Assembly (NCBI RefSeq): GCF_938074695.1
Contig: NZ_CALJEM010000002.1
Coordinates: 1-58,103, forward strand
DNA length: 58,103 nucleotides
Direction: 5' to 3'
Origin: an uncultured Thermosynechococcus sp.
Lineage (GTDB): Bacteria; Cyanobacteriota; Cyanobacteriia; Thermosynechococcales; Thermosynechococcaceae
The notes below the pieces were generated by a model, which saw nothing but the letters and a program-made list of their open reading frames with translations, did not search any database and had not been told where the DNA came from. The position numbers and the translations under genes are program-made. Below, one piece after another: positions 40,327-50,026 of this stretch; positions within the stretch are counted from its first letter, which is position 1; each line of letters starts with the position of its first letter.

Positions 40327-40391
40327 CGCGCGATACGCTAGAGGTATGACTTTGTATTTCGATAACACACTTTTTTTGAGATGATTTCTAC

Positions 40392-41087
40392 ATGGTTACC
40401 TCTTCGTCTTCAGTCATTTACACCCCAGAACAGGTGCTACAAAATCGCGGGCGCGTTGCCATCTTTATTGATGGCTCCAACCTCTTCTACGCAGCACTGC
40501 AACTGGGCATTGAAATTGACTATTCAAAACTCCTCTGCCACTTGACCCAAGGCTCTCGGCTCTTTCGTTCCTTCTTTTACACCGGTGTTGACCCCACCAA
40601 TGAAAAACAGCAGGGGTTTCTGCTGTGGATGCGCCGCAACGGCTACCGCGTGGTCTCCAAGGAACTCGTCCAACTGCCCGATGGCTCAAAAAAGGCGAAC
40701 CTGGATGTGGAAATTGCCGTGGATATGATGGCGCTGGTGGGCTGCTATGACACCGCCATCTTGGTCAGTGGGGATGGAGATTTGGCCTATGCAGTGGATG
40801 CCGTCAGTTACCGAGGGGCACGGGTGGAGGTGGTGAGCTTGCGATCGATGACTAGCGATAGCCTGATTAACGTTGCCGATCGCTACATTGATCTTGAAAG
40901 CATCCGTGAAGAAATCCAAAAAGCGCCCCGCTCTACTTACACCTACCGCCCCGCCAGCGGTAGCTTAACGCCACCCCCCATTGTTACCCCTCACTGGGAA
41001 CAAGAGACCTCCGAAAGGAAAGAGGCCACTGCTGCGGATGATTCAGCAAAGACTCTAGAGAATCTAGATCACAATGCCTCTGCCTAG
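40392..41087 (+). CDS. labA: LabA-type NYN domain protein
   Basis: The protein has 231 residues. It is a NYN (PIN-like) domain protein with AIFIDGSNLFYAAL (acidic Asp27), KKANLDVEIAVDMMAL and ILVSGDGDLAYAVDAV, holding the acidic residues that form a metal-binding site in this fold. LabA in S. elongatus acts in clock output under RpaA and KaiC. The assignment is by sequence type, and cyanobacteria have several LabA-like proteins. The C-terminal 50 residues are low-complexity and variable. The last 14 bases overlap the lptC start. Confidence 0.85.
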   Translation: MVTSSSSVIYTPEQVLQNRGRVAIFIDGSNLFYAALQLGIEIDYSKLLCHLTQGSRLFRSFFYTGVDPTNEKQQGFLLWMRRNGYRVVSKELVQLPDGSKKANLDVEIAVDMMALVGCYDTAILVSGDGDLAYAVDAVSYRGARVEVVSLRSMTSDSLINVADRYIDLESIREEIQKAPRSTYTYRPASGSLTPPPIVTPHWEQETSERKEATAADDSAKTLENLDHNASA

Positions 41088-42303
41088 AACTGCCCTCCTC
41101 CTGTGCCTTTTGCTGGCCTTGACAGGCTGCGGCTGGGTAGATCAATGGGTGGGTGAGGAGCCATCACCAGAACCAGAAGTCACAGGTGAGGTAAAGCTGC
41201 AAAATTTAACACTGCGGCAAACCAATGCAAGGGGTGAACTCCTCTGGTTACTGCAAGCGGCGGAAGCACGCTATCGCGATGCCGATCGCCGGCAGTTACA
41301 GATTCAAAACCTTAGCGGTGAGCTAAAAGCAGAGGGTAAGCCCGCCTATAAGGTGCAGGCCAAGGCGGTGAATGTACGCGAGCGGGAGGGTCAACTTTGG
41401 ATCGAAGGCCGCACCACGGTCACCGATTTGCGGCAAAAGGGGACGATTATTGCCGATCAATTTGTCTGGCAGGGGAATCGCGGGGTACTCATTGCCCAGA
41501 AAAACCTGCAAGCCCGCTATCCCCAAGTCAGCGTTACCGCCCAGCGCCTGGAAGCGGATAATCAACGTCAAGAACTGCGTGCCCTCAAGAGGGTTCAGGT
41601 GACCTCGCCAGCCCAAGACGCTAAGGATTTGCGGCTGCATACGGAGAGTCTGGTGTGGCAGCAGCAGCCCAATCGGCTGTTGGCCGGGGGCATGGGTCAA
41701 GGAGGGGTTACGGTCGTGGGTGTAGGGGGCGATCGCCAAGGGCAACGGCTCCAAGCCCAAAGGGTAATCTGGTCAATTAGCGATCAAGTGGTCACCCTAG
41801 AAGGGGGAGTACAGGTGCAACTTCCCAACCCTGCCCTGCGGGTTGAGGGGGAAATGGTGCGCTGGCGGATTCCGCAGCAGCAGTTGGTGAGCGATCGCCC
41901 CCTGCGGGTACAATACCCCAGCCAAGGCATTCAAGGCCAAGCCAACCGCGGTGTTCTCCTGATTGCTGAAAACCGCGCCATTTTTGACAATGCCCAGATT
42001 AATAGTCAACCCCAGCAGGCGCAACTGCGCGCCCAGCGACTCAATTGGTGGATTCCCCAAGAACGGGTGGAAGCCAGCGGTCAAGTGGAAATCCAGCGCC
42101 CTAATGCCCATCTGCGCACCGCTCAACTGGTTTGGCGGATTCCCCAACAGGAAGTGGAAGCCCAGGGCGGCGTCTTTTACCGCCAGAGCAATCCCCGCAT
42201 TCAAGTTCAGGGACAGCGGGCAAAAGGGTGGCTGGATCGCCAAGAGGTGATTGTCAGTGGCAGGGTTCAAAGTGAAGTCCCCGTGCAACTGCGCCTCCCC
42301 TAG
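41074..42303 (+). CDS. lptC: LptC-like lipoprotein, LPS export
   Basis: The protein has 409 residues. A lipoprotein signal peptide ends at LTGC (residues 16-19, Cys19 as the lipid site). The rest has the repeated beta segments of the LptC/OstA fold, with RQTNARGELLWLLQAAEARY near the start. Later repeats include LNWWIPQERVEASGQVEIQ and LVWRIPQQEVEAQGGV. It probably bridges the LptB2FG transporter in the inner membrane to the periplasmic bridge for lipopolysaccharide export. It overlaps labA by 14 bases. Confidence 0.82.
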   Translation: MPLPRTALLLCLLLALTGCGWVDQWVGEEPSPEPEVTGEVKLQNLTLRQTNARGELLWLLQAAEARYRDADRRQLQIQNLSGELKAEGKPAYKVQAKAVNVREREGQLWIEGRTTVTDLRQKGTIIADQFVWQGNRGVLIAQKNLQARYPQVSVTAQRLEADNQRQELRALKRVQVTSPAQDAKDLRLHTESLVWQQQPNRLLAGGMGQGGVTVVGVGGDRQGQRLQAQRVIWSISDQVVTLEGGVQVQLPNPALRVEGEMVRWRIPQQQLVSDRPLRVQYPSQGIQGQANRGVLLIAENRAIFDNAQINSQPQQAQLRAQRLNWWIPQERVEASGQVEIQRPNAHLRTAQLVWRIPQQEVEAQGGVFYRQSNPRIQVQGQRAKGWLDRQEVIVSGRVQSEVPVQLRLP

Positions 42304-42336
42304 ACCTACAGTAGAGAGAGCAACAATCTTTGCTCT

Positions 42337-42930
42337 ATGAGTGCTACGCCATTACAAATTCTTGACTTGGGGGGTGAGATTCTCCTTTTTCAGCGTTTGA
42401 TTCCGGCACAGCAGTGTCAGCAGGTGATTGCTACGGCTGAGAAGGTGGGGTTTGAGGAGGCGCAAATTCTCATGGGGACGGTTGATCACTCAGTGCGCGG
42501 CGGCGGCGTCCTGCGCTTTGACCCCCAAGACCCCCGACAAGACATGATGCGGCAGATCCTTCTGCAAGCCACACAAACGATTCAAATCGTCCTCTACCAG
42601 CACTATGGGATTCGCTTTCCTGCAATTGAGAACTTTTCGATCCTGCGCTATCGAGTCGGCGAGGGCTATCGCCGCCATGTGGACAACCTCCTGCTGGCCA
42701 GTCGGCAAATGGAGCTGGCTCAAGGTATCCCGACGCGGGATGTGAGTCTGGTGGGCTATCTCAATGAGGATTTTCAGGGGGGAGAAACCTATTTCGATCG
42801 CCAAGGGGTAAAGGTCACGCCACGGACGGGGGATGTGGTGGTCTTTCCTGCCTACTATACCCATCCCCATGCCGCCTTGCCCGTGGTGCAGGGTACTAAA
42901 TATGCCTTTGCCACTTGGTTATTCTATTGA
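42337..42930 (+). CDS. 2-oxoglutarate/Fe(II)-dependent oxygenase, P4H-like
   Basis: The protein has 197 residues. The iron triad is visible: His114 and Asp116 in YRRHVDN, and a distal His (176 or 178) in THPHAALP. Lys188 lies in the 2-oxoglutarate-binding position, where prolyl 4-hydroxylases have Lys or Arg. GYLNEDFQGGETYF is the conserved strand preceding it. The substrate is unknown. It follows lptC after 33 bases on the same strand. Confidence 0.85.
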   Translation: MSATPLQILDLGGEILLFQRLIPAQQCQQVIATAEKVGFEEAQILMGTVDHSVRGGGVLRFDPQDPRQDMMRQILLQATQTIQIVLYQHYGIRFPAIENFSILRYRVGEGYRRHVDNLLLASRQMELAQGIPTRDVSLVGYLNEDFQGGETYFDRQGVKVTPRTGDVVVFPAYYTHPHAALPVVQGTKYAFATWLFY

Positions 42931-42972
42931 TGGACGATGATCAATCCTTTAGGCAGTAACTAGGCAACGACC

Positions 42973-43503
42973 ATGAGTGAACCCCTGCGCTTCAAAACCT
43001 CGCCGCTGATTTCTGGAACACTGATGGCTCTCTATGGGGCACTCACCCTTCCTCTACCCTTTTTGGCAGTGCAGACGGCTGCCCCTGTTTCACCCTGGTT
43101 CCTATGGGGGGCGATCGCCTGTGGGGGTCTTTTGCTCTGGGGTGCCCTGAGTCAGCGGGTGGAACTCGACGCCCAAGGAATTCGGATCACCTATCCCCGC
43201 TGGGTTCCACCTTTTCTGCGGCGGCAGTGGCAACTGACTTGGTCAGAGATTCAAGGACTACAGCCCCGCAGCACCAGCCAAGGGGGCTTGGTGTATTACC
43301 TTGTAACTTCTGGGGGTCAGAGATACCTTCTCCCCATGCGGGTTGCAGGCTTTGCCCAAATGATGCGTGCCATTGAAGCCCATACGGGATTACCCACAGA
43401 CATGATTAAGCCCCTTGCTCAGCCTTGGATGTACACTATTTTGGCCGTTTTGACGCTGTTACTGGGCACTGTAGATCTATGGATTCTAATGACTGTGGGA
43501 TAA
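42973..43503 (+). CDS. Small membrane protein of unknown function
   Basis: The protein has 176 residues. Three hydrophobic stretches are seen at about 14-34, 42-58 and 153-174, with a soluble loop between the second and third that resembles a PH-like YdbS-type domain (VELDAQGIRITYPRW, LTWSEIQGLQPRST, GLVYYLVTSGGQRYLLP). I do not recognise a named family. It is probably cotranscribed with the flanking genes. Confidence 0.65.
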   Translation: MSEPLRFKTSPLISGTLMALYGALTLPLPFLAVQTAAPVSPWFLWGAIACGGLLLWGALSQRVELDAQGIRITYPRWVPPFLRRQWQLTWSEIQGLQPRSTSQGGLVYYLVTSGGQRYLLPMRVAGFAQMMRAIEAHTGLPTDMIKPLAQPWMYTILAVLTLLLGTVDLWILMTVG

Positions 43504-43528
43504 TGGGGACGTACTTGCGTGCTGAGCG

Positions 43529-43987
43529 ATGACCATGGGTGCAAATTGGTTTGTGCGGTATCTGCGTCGCGGCGTCGTGGGTTTGCTTTTGAGTATCCTA
43601 TGCTGGTCAAGTATCGCAACGCTGCCGGCGATCGCCACCATTCCGGTGCGGCTTTTTGACCTGAGTTACCATGAATGTCCACCGGAAATTGGCGAGGGTT
43701 CAGTGACCTCAGGGGGAACGACCCTCAAGGCCAACTGCTACCTAATTACCGGCAAAGCAGAGAATAAATCCGGCAAAACGGTGGTGGATGCCGATGTCTT
43801 TGGCCGTATCTACGATGCCAATGGCAATCCAGTATTGCAAAACCGCACACGGGTCGGCACAATTGACGTGATCCCACCGGGGATTAGCGATTTTGAGATT
43901 CGCATTAGTGTGCCCTACAACCAACCAACACCTTTACAACTAGAGCAATTTAAGGCCTCTGGCTTTACGGCAAAAGTACGGGGTTAA
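43529..43987 (+). CDS. Exported protein with FxLYD-like domain
   Basis: The protein has 152 residues. The N-terminal signal (GVVGLLLSILCWSSIAT, then LPAIATIPVR) indicates export. The mature domain has CYLITGKAENKSGKTVVDAD and VGTIDVIPPGISDFEIRISV, patterned like FxLYD/DUF3426 domains. Two Cys (in HECPPE and ANCYLI) could form a disulfide. The function is unknown. Confidence 0.65.
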   Translation: MTMGANWFVRYLRRGVVGLLLSILCWSSIATLPAIATIPVRLFDLSYHECPPEIGEGSVTSGGTTLKANCYLITGKAENKSGKTVVDADVFGRIYDANGNPVLQNRTRVGTIDVIPPGISDFEIRISVPYNQPTPLQLEQFKASGFTAKVRG

Positions 43988-44190
43988 GAACAAGCTGAAT
44001 ACAGCCTCAAACGCCGACTATGGGCAAAAATTGTGATACCTTAGAACGCTTGATGCTTCCTTTTCTTTAGGAAGACTATGCAGGGTCATGCCTAAGACAA
44101 AGGAATGGTTGGCGGTGGTTCCCTGTTCTGGTTGAAAAGACAAAGCATTGTCGTTGATGAACAGGTTTATCCATAGAGGTTTGGGTTCAG

Positions 44191-46215
44191 GTGCGCATTC
44201 CCCTCGACTATTACCAAGTGCTGGGTGTGCCGATTCAGGCAACGCCGGAGCAGATTGAACAGGCATTTCAAGAGCGGTTGTTGCAACTCCCCAGCCATCA
44301 GCACTCTCCCGCCACTGTTGCCGCCCGCCGTGAACTCATCGAGCAAGCCTATGCGGTTTTGCGAGAGCCGGAGCAGCGCCACACCTACGATCGCCACTGC
44401 CGTGTCATTGATTCCGATGATTTGATTGCCCAGTTGGAGGCCGATGCCACAGCTCCCCAACTTGAAATTAGTGATCAGCAATTCTCAGGGGCGCTCCTAC
44501 TCCTCTATGAACTGGGCAACTACTCTGAAGTGGTCAAACTGGGGGAACAGTTTCTTAAAAGAGGCTCCCTAGATCTCAGCCATCCCTACATTCCCTCAGC
44601 CACTGTTGCCGACATTACCTTGACTGTGGCTTTAGCCTATCTGGAATTGGGACGCGAAGAATGGCAGCGGCAGTCCTACGAAGCAGCTGCCTCTCATCTA
44701 GAAGCCGGTCTGGGAGTGCTACAGCGGGCAACCCTCTTTCCTGAACTCCAAGAGCAGTTGCAGACGGAACTCAATCGGCTGCGTCCCTATCGCATTCTCG
44801 AGCTACTGGCCCTGCCTTTATCCGATAGTGTCAATCGGCAGCGGGGTATTCTATTACTGCGGCAGATGCTCAGCGATCGCGGGGGTATTGAAGGGCGCCA
44901 TGAGGATCACTCTGGCCTAGGGGTTGAGGATTTTCTGAAATTTATTCTGCAACTGCGCAGCCATCTCACCGTAGCAGAGCAACAGGAACTCTTTGAACGG
45001 GAATCACGGCGTCCCTCGGCAGTGGCGACCTACCTTGCAGTCCATGCACTGGTGGCGCGGGGGATGCAGGAACTTCAGCCCAGCTATATTCGCCGCGCTA
45101 GGGATTTACTAGAGCGGCTGCTGCCCAATCAAGACATCTACCTTGAACTGGCCAGTTGTTTACTCCTACTGGGACAACCTGCTGCGGCATTGGCAGCGTT
45201 GGACAAATCCCAAGATCAGCAGAGTTTAGCCCTTATCCGCAGTTATTCCGGTGACTCCAGCGATCTGCTGCCGGGACTCTACTACTACACAGAGCAATGG
45301 CTACGGGAGGAAATTTACCCTGCCTTTCGGGACTTGGGGGAAACACCCGTGGCCTTGGATGCTTACTTTGGCGACCCCAATATCCAAACCTACTTAGAAG
45401 CGCTGAGTGACGACTCCCTTGCTGCTGAGTCACCTAACACCGGCACTGGGATACGTTCTGACGTGATCAAACCAGCAGTGGCTGTGCCGCCTCCCGTTTC
45501 CTTTACAGCAGAAACCTTGCCTTTGGAGTATCACACCGAGCTGGGTCAAGGGGTTTCTGCATCGCCTTCTACCTCTTCTTCCACCGTCACCGGCTCAGTG
45601 GCACCCCAACGCCGTCCCCATAAACGGTGCAGCATTCCAAGGAGTCAGCGCAAAAAACACCGGAGGTGGTTTTGGGCAGGGGTAGGAGTTGTGCTTGTGG
45701 GATTAGGAGCCTTAGCAAAGGTCTATTGGCCAACCTCCAGTCCTGAAGCTCCCCCCTCTCCACTGCCACCGCTGAGACCCACGCCTACACCTGTGGCAAC
45801 GCCTACACCACCACCAACGACATTGGCGACAACGTTAACACCTGAGATGGCGCGCGATCGCCTTCGTACCTGGCAGCAAATTAAAGCCCAAGCCCTTGGG
45901 ACGGGGTTTGAAATGGACAAACTGGCAACGATTTTGGCGGAGCCAGAGCTGAGCCGCTGGCGATCGCGGGCACAGGGATTGAAGTCCGAGGGCAGCCATT
46001 GGGTCTATACCCTGAAGACCCTAGAAGTGAAGGCAATACGTCCCCAAGGGAGCGATCGCGCAGAGGTCGTAGCGGAGATTCACGAGGATGCCCGTTTCTA
46101 TGAACAGGGGGCACTGCGCAATGACATTTCCTACAGCGATCCCTACCGCGTCATTTACACCTTGATTCGGCGCGGAGATCAGTGGCTAATTCAACGCATG
46201 CAGGTGCTCAACTAA
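44191..46215 (+). CDS. zipN: Cell division protein ZipN/Ftn2 (ARC6 orthologue)
   Basis: The protein has 674 residues from GTG 44191. It opens with a J-domain-like segment (DYYQVLGVPIQATPEQIE) without the HPD tripeptide, as is usual in Ftn2. Helical repeats follow to about 390, and a single transmembrane helix (RRWFWAGVGVVLVGLGALAKVYW) near 495-512. A proline-rich linker (PPSPLPPLRPTPTPVATP) and a C-terminal IMS-type domain (ARDRLRTWQQIKAQALG) come after. It anchors and regulates the FtsZ ring at the cytoplasmic membrane. Its end overlaps the convergent permease gene by 8 bases. Confidence 0.9.
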   Translation: MRIPLDYYQVLGVPIQATPEQIEQAFQERLLQLPSHQHSPATVAARRELIEQAYAVLREPEQRHTYDRHCRVIDSDDLIAQLEADATAPQLEISDQQFSGALLLLYELGNYSEVVKLGEQFLKRGSLDLSHPYIPSATVADITLTVALAYLELGREEWQRQSYEAAASHLEAGLGVLQRATLFPELQEQLQTELNRLRPYRILELLALPLSDSVNRQRGILLLRQMLSDRGGIEGRHEDHSGLGVEDFLKFILQLRSHLTVAEQQELFERESRRPSAVATYLAVHALVARGMQELQPSYIRRARDLLERLLPNQDIYLELASCLLLLGQPAAALAALDKSQDQQSLALIRSYSGDSSDLLPGLYYYTEQWLREEIYPAFRDLGETPVALDAYFGDPNIQTYLEALSDDSLAAESPNTGTGIRSDVIKPAVAVPPPVSFTAETLPLEYHTELGQGVSASPSTSSSTVTGSVAPQRRPHKRCSIPRSQRKKHRRWFWAGVGVVLVGLGALAKVYWPTSSPEAPPSPLPPLRPTPTPVATPTPPPTTLATTLTPEMARDRLRTWQQIKAQALGTGFEMDKLATILAEPELSRWRSRAQGLKSEGSHWVYTLKTLEVKAIRPQGSDRAEVVAEIHEDARFYEQGALRNDISYSDPYRVIYTLIRRGDQWLIQRMQVLN

Positions 46216-47086
46216 GGGGCATTTCCACTTGGCGGCCAAACTTGAGATTCAAAAGGGACAACCCCAGAATAAACAGGAATAAAACCAGTCCCATCGTGCA
46301 AGCGTAGTTAATTTCCAAACGCTGAAAGGCATTCTCGTAGATGTAATAAACAATAGTCTTGGAGCTATTGAGTGGCCCCCCTTGGGTCATTACATAGACC
46401 TCTTCAAAGACCTTAGTGGCAGAGATGGCCGAGAGAATGCTCACTAAGAAAATGTAGGGGCGCATCAAGGGCAATGTAATATCCCAATGTTGTTGCCATC
46501 CCTCACTGCCATCCAGTGCGGCTGCTTCGTAGAGTTCACGACTAATCCCCTGCAATCCTGCCAAATAAATCACCATGTAGTAGCCCAAGCCTTTCCAGAC
46601 GGTGACGGCCATGACACTAAAGAGGGCGAGGTGGGGACTCGTCAGCCAAGGGATTGGGCTATCCCGCAGATGCAGACCCTGCACCAGTTGGTTCAGCAGA
46701 CCATTGGGGGCATAGAGCCAGCGCCAAGCAATCCCCGCCACGACCATGGAGACAATCACCGGACTGTAATAAGCCGCCCGAAACCAGTGGATGCCCCGCA
46801 GGGGTTGATTGACCAAAATTGCCAGCAGCAGAGGGGCGATCGCCAGAATCGGCACCACAACAACCAGATAGAGGAAAGTGTTGGCCAACGTTTTCCAGAA
46901 GACGCCATCGCGCCACAACTGCACAAAATTGCCCCCTCCCACCCATACGGGCGGAGTCAGTAGATCGGTTTCATAGCGGCTGAAACTGAGGAAAAAGGCC
47001 TGTAGCGCCGGCCAAAAGACCGTCAGTGTCAGCAACCCTAGGGCAGGGGCAAGAAAAAAGTAGGGGGTGAGCGATCGCCCTTTCAT
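46208..47086 (-). CDS. ABC transporter permease, sugar type
   Basis: The protein has 292 residues and about six helices. The EAA loop reads [20 protein letters not shown], typical of the MalF/LacF sugar-permease group. No ATPase, binding protein or second permease is in the neighbourhood, so the substrate is unknown. It starts 4 bases inside the 3' end of carA (ATGA overlap) and was probably cotranscribed with it. It may assemble with components encoded elsewhere. Confidence 0.85.
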   Translation of the reverse strand: MKGRSLTPYFFLAPALGLLTLTVFWPALQAFFLSFSRYETDLLTPPVWVGGGNFVQLWRDGVFWKTLANTFLYLVVVVPILAIAPLLLAILVNQPLRGIHWFRAAYYSPVIVSMVVAGIAWRWLYAPNGLLNQLVQGLHLRDSPIPWLTSPHLALFSVMAVTVWKGLGYYMVIYLAGLQGISRELYEAAALDGSEGWQQHWDITLPLMRPYIFLVSILSAISATKVFEEVYVMTQGGPLNSSKTIVYYIYENAFQRLEINYACTMGLVLFLFILGLSLLNLKFGRQVEMPLS

Positions 47087-48231
47087 TGGCTGCGGGGGTG
47101 TTGTTGACGATAGGCACGCATTTGCGCCACAAACTCGCCAAAGAGATAATCAGCATCGTGGGGGCCTGGACTGGCTTCAGGGTGATACTGCACCGAAAAA
47201 ATCGGCAATGTTTGGTGCTTCAGACCGGCAACGGTGTGGTCATTGAGGTTAAAGTGGGTAATCTCAACGGGAGTTTGGGCAAGGGATTCTTCGGTGATGG
47301 CAAAGCCGTGGTTTTGGCTGGTAATTTCCACTTCCTGTGTCAGGCCAGCGGGCTGGTTCAACCCCCGGTGACCAAACTTGAGCTTAAAAGTCTCCGCCCC
47401 TAGGGAGAGACCCAACAACTGATGCCCCAGACAAATGCCAAACATAGGACGCTGCGCGGCCAGTAATTTGCGCACTGTTTCAATACCCTCTTGCACCGCC
47501 GCCGGATCACCGGGGCCATTGGAGAGGAAAATGCCGTCGGGGTCATAGCTGAGAATTGTTTCCGCTGGCGTATCCGCCGGCACGACAATCACACGGCAGC
47601 CATAGCTGGCCAAGCGACGAAGAATGTTGCGCTTCACGCCAAAGTCAATGGCCACCACCGTCAAGGGTGGCTCTTCGGTGGCGGTTTGGGGACGAAATTC
47701 CCAAGCGGGCGGTGTGGGTTCTGTCCATTCATAGGGGGTGCGAGTAGTCACCACCTTGGTTAGATTTTGCCCCTGCATGCTGGGAGCGGCAAGGACTTTT
47801 TGCAGCAGTTCAACAGGATCAAGAATTTCAGTGGAAATGCCGCCATTCATGGCACCGGCGGTGCGAATTTTGCGAGTAAGAGCACGGGTGTCAATTCCAT
47901 AAATAGCGGGAATACGATGGGCTTTGAGGTAATCGGGCAAGGATTGTTGGGATCGCCAGTTACTGGGAATATCACAGACATTACGAGCGACGGCACCGCG
48001 CACTTGGGGGCGATCGGATTCATCATCTTCAGGGGTGATTCCCGTATTGCCCAACTCAGGGTAAGTGAATGTCACAATTTGACCACAATAGCTCGGGTCA
48101 GTGAGCACCTCTTGATAACCCGTCATGCCCGTATTAAAGACCACTTCGCCAATGGCTGTCCCCGGTGCTCCAAAGGAAAAACCGCGAAAGACTGAACCAT
48201 CGGCGAGAACCAGCAGGGCGGGTGTAGGCAT
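47083..48231 (-). CDS. carA: Carbamoyl-phosphate synthase small subunit
   Basis: This 382-residue glutaminase subunit feeds ammonia to CarB for arginine and pyrimidine synthesis. The ATG at 48231 ([15 protein letters not shown]) has GGAG upstream; an upstream start would add 18 unlikely residues. The N-terminal domain has [16 protein letters not shown]. The class I glutamine amidotransferase domain has [10 protein letters not shown] (catalytic Cys) and [13 protein letters not shown] (His and Glu). The permease gene overlaps its 3' end. Confidence 0.95.
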   Translation of the reverse strand: MPTPALLVLADGSVFRGFSFGAPGTAIGEVVFNTGMTGYQEVLTDPSYCGQIVTFTYPELGNTGITPEDDESDRPQVRGAVARNVCDIPSNWRSQQSLPDYLKAHRIPAIYGIDTRALTRKIRTAGAMNGGISTEILDPVELLQKVLAAPSMQGQNLTKVVTTRTPYEWTEPTPPAWEFRPQTATEEPPLTVVAIDFGVKRNILRRLASYGCRVIVVPADTPAETILSYDPDGIFLSNGPGDPAAVQEGIETVRKLLAAQRPMFGICLGHQLLGLSLGAETFKLKFGHRGLNQPAGLTQEVEITSQNHGFAITEESLAQTPVEITHFNLNDHTVAGLKHQTLPIFSVQYHPEASPGPHDADYLFGEFVAQMRAYRQQHPRSQ

Positions 48232-48324
48232 TGCAATATCTCCAACTGGGGAAGCCCAATAGTTTATTCTGCATGATAAAGCCAACCGTTAAGTGCACAG
48301 AGCTTGTCTCCTGTTTTGATTTCC

Positions 48325-49383
48325 CTACCTGCGGCGACTCACTTGCTCTGTCAGGTAATCTGCGGCGGTGGCCACCAGCGGAATAATGCGGGCATAGGGC
48401 ATCCGCGTCGGCCCTAAAATACCGACACTGCCCACAGGGGAGTTGCCATAGCAATAGCAGGAATAGACCAATGTACAGGACTGCATCGGCGCTAGGGCAT
48501 TTTCACTGCCAATGCGGATTTGCACTTGCGAGGGGGCTTGGCTATCAGCACTGATGAGAGGAGCCAGTTGATCCTGTTGGTCTTCGAGAAGATGCAGCAG
48601 CATTTGCACCTGCTCCACTTGGGAAAATTCCGGCTGCTGGAGGAGATCAGCAAGGCCGGTGATGACAAAGGAAGTCCCCTGCTGGCTATAGCGATCGCTC
48701 AATTGTTGTAGCAAGGTCTGAAGCTGCTGACTGTAGGCCTGAAATTCTAAATCCAGTTTTTGCCAGTCAATGGTGCTGAGTTCCACCAGCGATCGCCCCT
48801 GTAACTGGTGATTGAGAAAGTTTGTCAATACCTGTAGGGTGCGCTCCCGCAGCTCAGGGTCTTCTTCCCCTTGATCCAATTGGATCAGTGCCGACTGGGT
48901 TTCGTAGGTATCAAGAACAAGGATGACCATCACCTGCTGCGGCTCTAAGGACACCAGTTGAATTACCCGAATCTGCCGCTCCAAGCGATTGGGGAGTGTA
49001 ATTAGCGTAATGTAGCCACTAAGGTCCGACAACAACTGTGCCGCCTGGCGCAAAATGACCTCAAGGCGTTGCTGTCCCGAAGTGAGGCGCTCACTCAAGA
49101 GACTTTCGGCTTTGCGAGCCACATCGGGAATAGGCTGGATCAATTCATCCACATAAACGCGGTAGCCAGAATCGGAGGGTACCCGTCCGGCGGAAGTGTG
49201 GGGCTGGTAAAGCAGGCCGCTTTTTTCAAGGAGCAGCATGGTATTGCGCACTGTGGCCGGACTCACGTTCAGGTTGTACTCCGTGGCGATCGCCTTTGAG
49301 CCGACGGGTTCGGCCGTGGCAATGTAATGGTTAATTGTGGCGCCAAGAATTTTCTTTTGGCGATCGCTGAGTTCAATCGTCAT
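48325..49383 (-). CDS. hrcA: Heat-inducible transcription repressor HrcA
   Basis: This 352-residue repressor binds CIRCE elements before groE and related heat-shock operons. The N-terminal winged helix (LSDRQKKILGATINHYIATA, EPVGSKAIATEYNLNVSPAT, VRNTMLLLEKSGLLYQPHTS) is complete. The C-terminal end has GSVGILGPTRMPYARIIPLV. Unlike the groE operon, no CIRCE (TTAGCACTC-N9-GAGTGCTAA) is seen just upstream. Transcribed alone. Confidence 0.94.
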   Translation of the reverse strand: MTIELSDRQKKILGATINHYIATAEPVGSKAIATEYNLNVSPATVRNTMLLLEKSGLLYQPHTSAGRVPSDSGYRVYVDELIQPIPDVARKAESLLSERLTSGQQRLEVILRQAAQLLSDLSGYITLITLPNRLERQIRVIQLVSLEPQQVMVILVLDTYETQSALIQLDQGEEDPELRERTLQVLTNFLNHQLQGRSLVELSTIDWQKLDLEFQAYSQQLQTLLQQLSDRYSQQGTSFVITGLADLLQQPEFSQVEQVQMLLHLLEDQQDQLAPLISADSQAPSQVQIRIGSENALAPMQSCTLVYSCYCYGNSPVGSVGILGPTRMPYARIIPLVATAADYLTEQVSRRR

Positions 49384-50026
49384 AACCCCTTACACCTGTG
49401 ATTTCTTATTGATGTTTTTATTTATTTATTTTAATTTAATTTTGATTTAATCTATAAACTAGTGTTCCCATTTCGGCAGTGATGTGCTGCAACGGCTGCG
49501 AGGGCTAATTTTGCCCAGAGAATGCCGGAAGTGCTTAAGGGGCATTGCCAATAGGTGATTTCCCAATCAATTGCAGATGGACAGACTAAGCCTGGGGCAA
49601 CGGCTCGTGACCTCTATGGCACGCAAAACTCCCGTAGATAGAACCGTTCCTCCGCCGCTAGCCGGTACTGGAATTGGGGCTGACCCAAGGTAACTGCCAG
49701 TTGCAAGAGATTCCAAGGGGGCGATTGTGCCTGCTGTGTCTCAACTTGCGCTCGTTCTCCCGCCAGTTTATAGGGGCGCAGTTGGGCTGCCCTTGGCCTT
49801 CTAGTTCACTCCAAGGAGGAGCAGTTGAGCTTCGTTAAGCGGGCGATCGCTCACTTCCACCACCGTTTAGCCGAGGCCACTTAACCGCTACAGCCAGTAT
49901 CGTAGCTGTGGACAGGCAGTACCTAGGGGTTAATCTTCAACCGCCCGCCAGAGGGGATCAACGTACTCGTAGGCAATAATAACCACACCCTACGCAGCCA
50001 TGATCCTCATGATCAGGAGGTCATTA
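49384..50026. other. Gene-free region between hrcA and glgA, with possible coding relic
   Basis: This 643-base stretch starts with an A/T-rich block (49405-49460) near the hrcA start, likely its promoter region. The minus strand from about 49868 to 49615 reads as two frames, one with VEVSDRPLNEAQLLLLGVN, the other with YKLAGERAQVETQQAQSPPW and RLAAEERFYLREFCVP before a stop. This looks like protein-coding text with a frameshift, but I do not recognise the family. The remainder shows nothing I can name. Confidence 0.4.

Noticed and set aside
49384-49500. CIRCE element before hrcA
   Set aside because: No TTAGCACTC-N9-GAGTGCTAA or close variant is seen.
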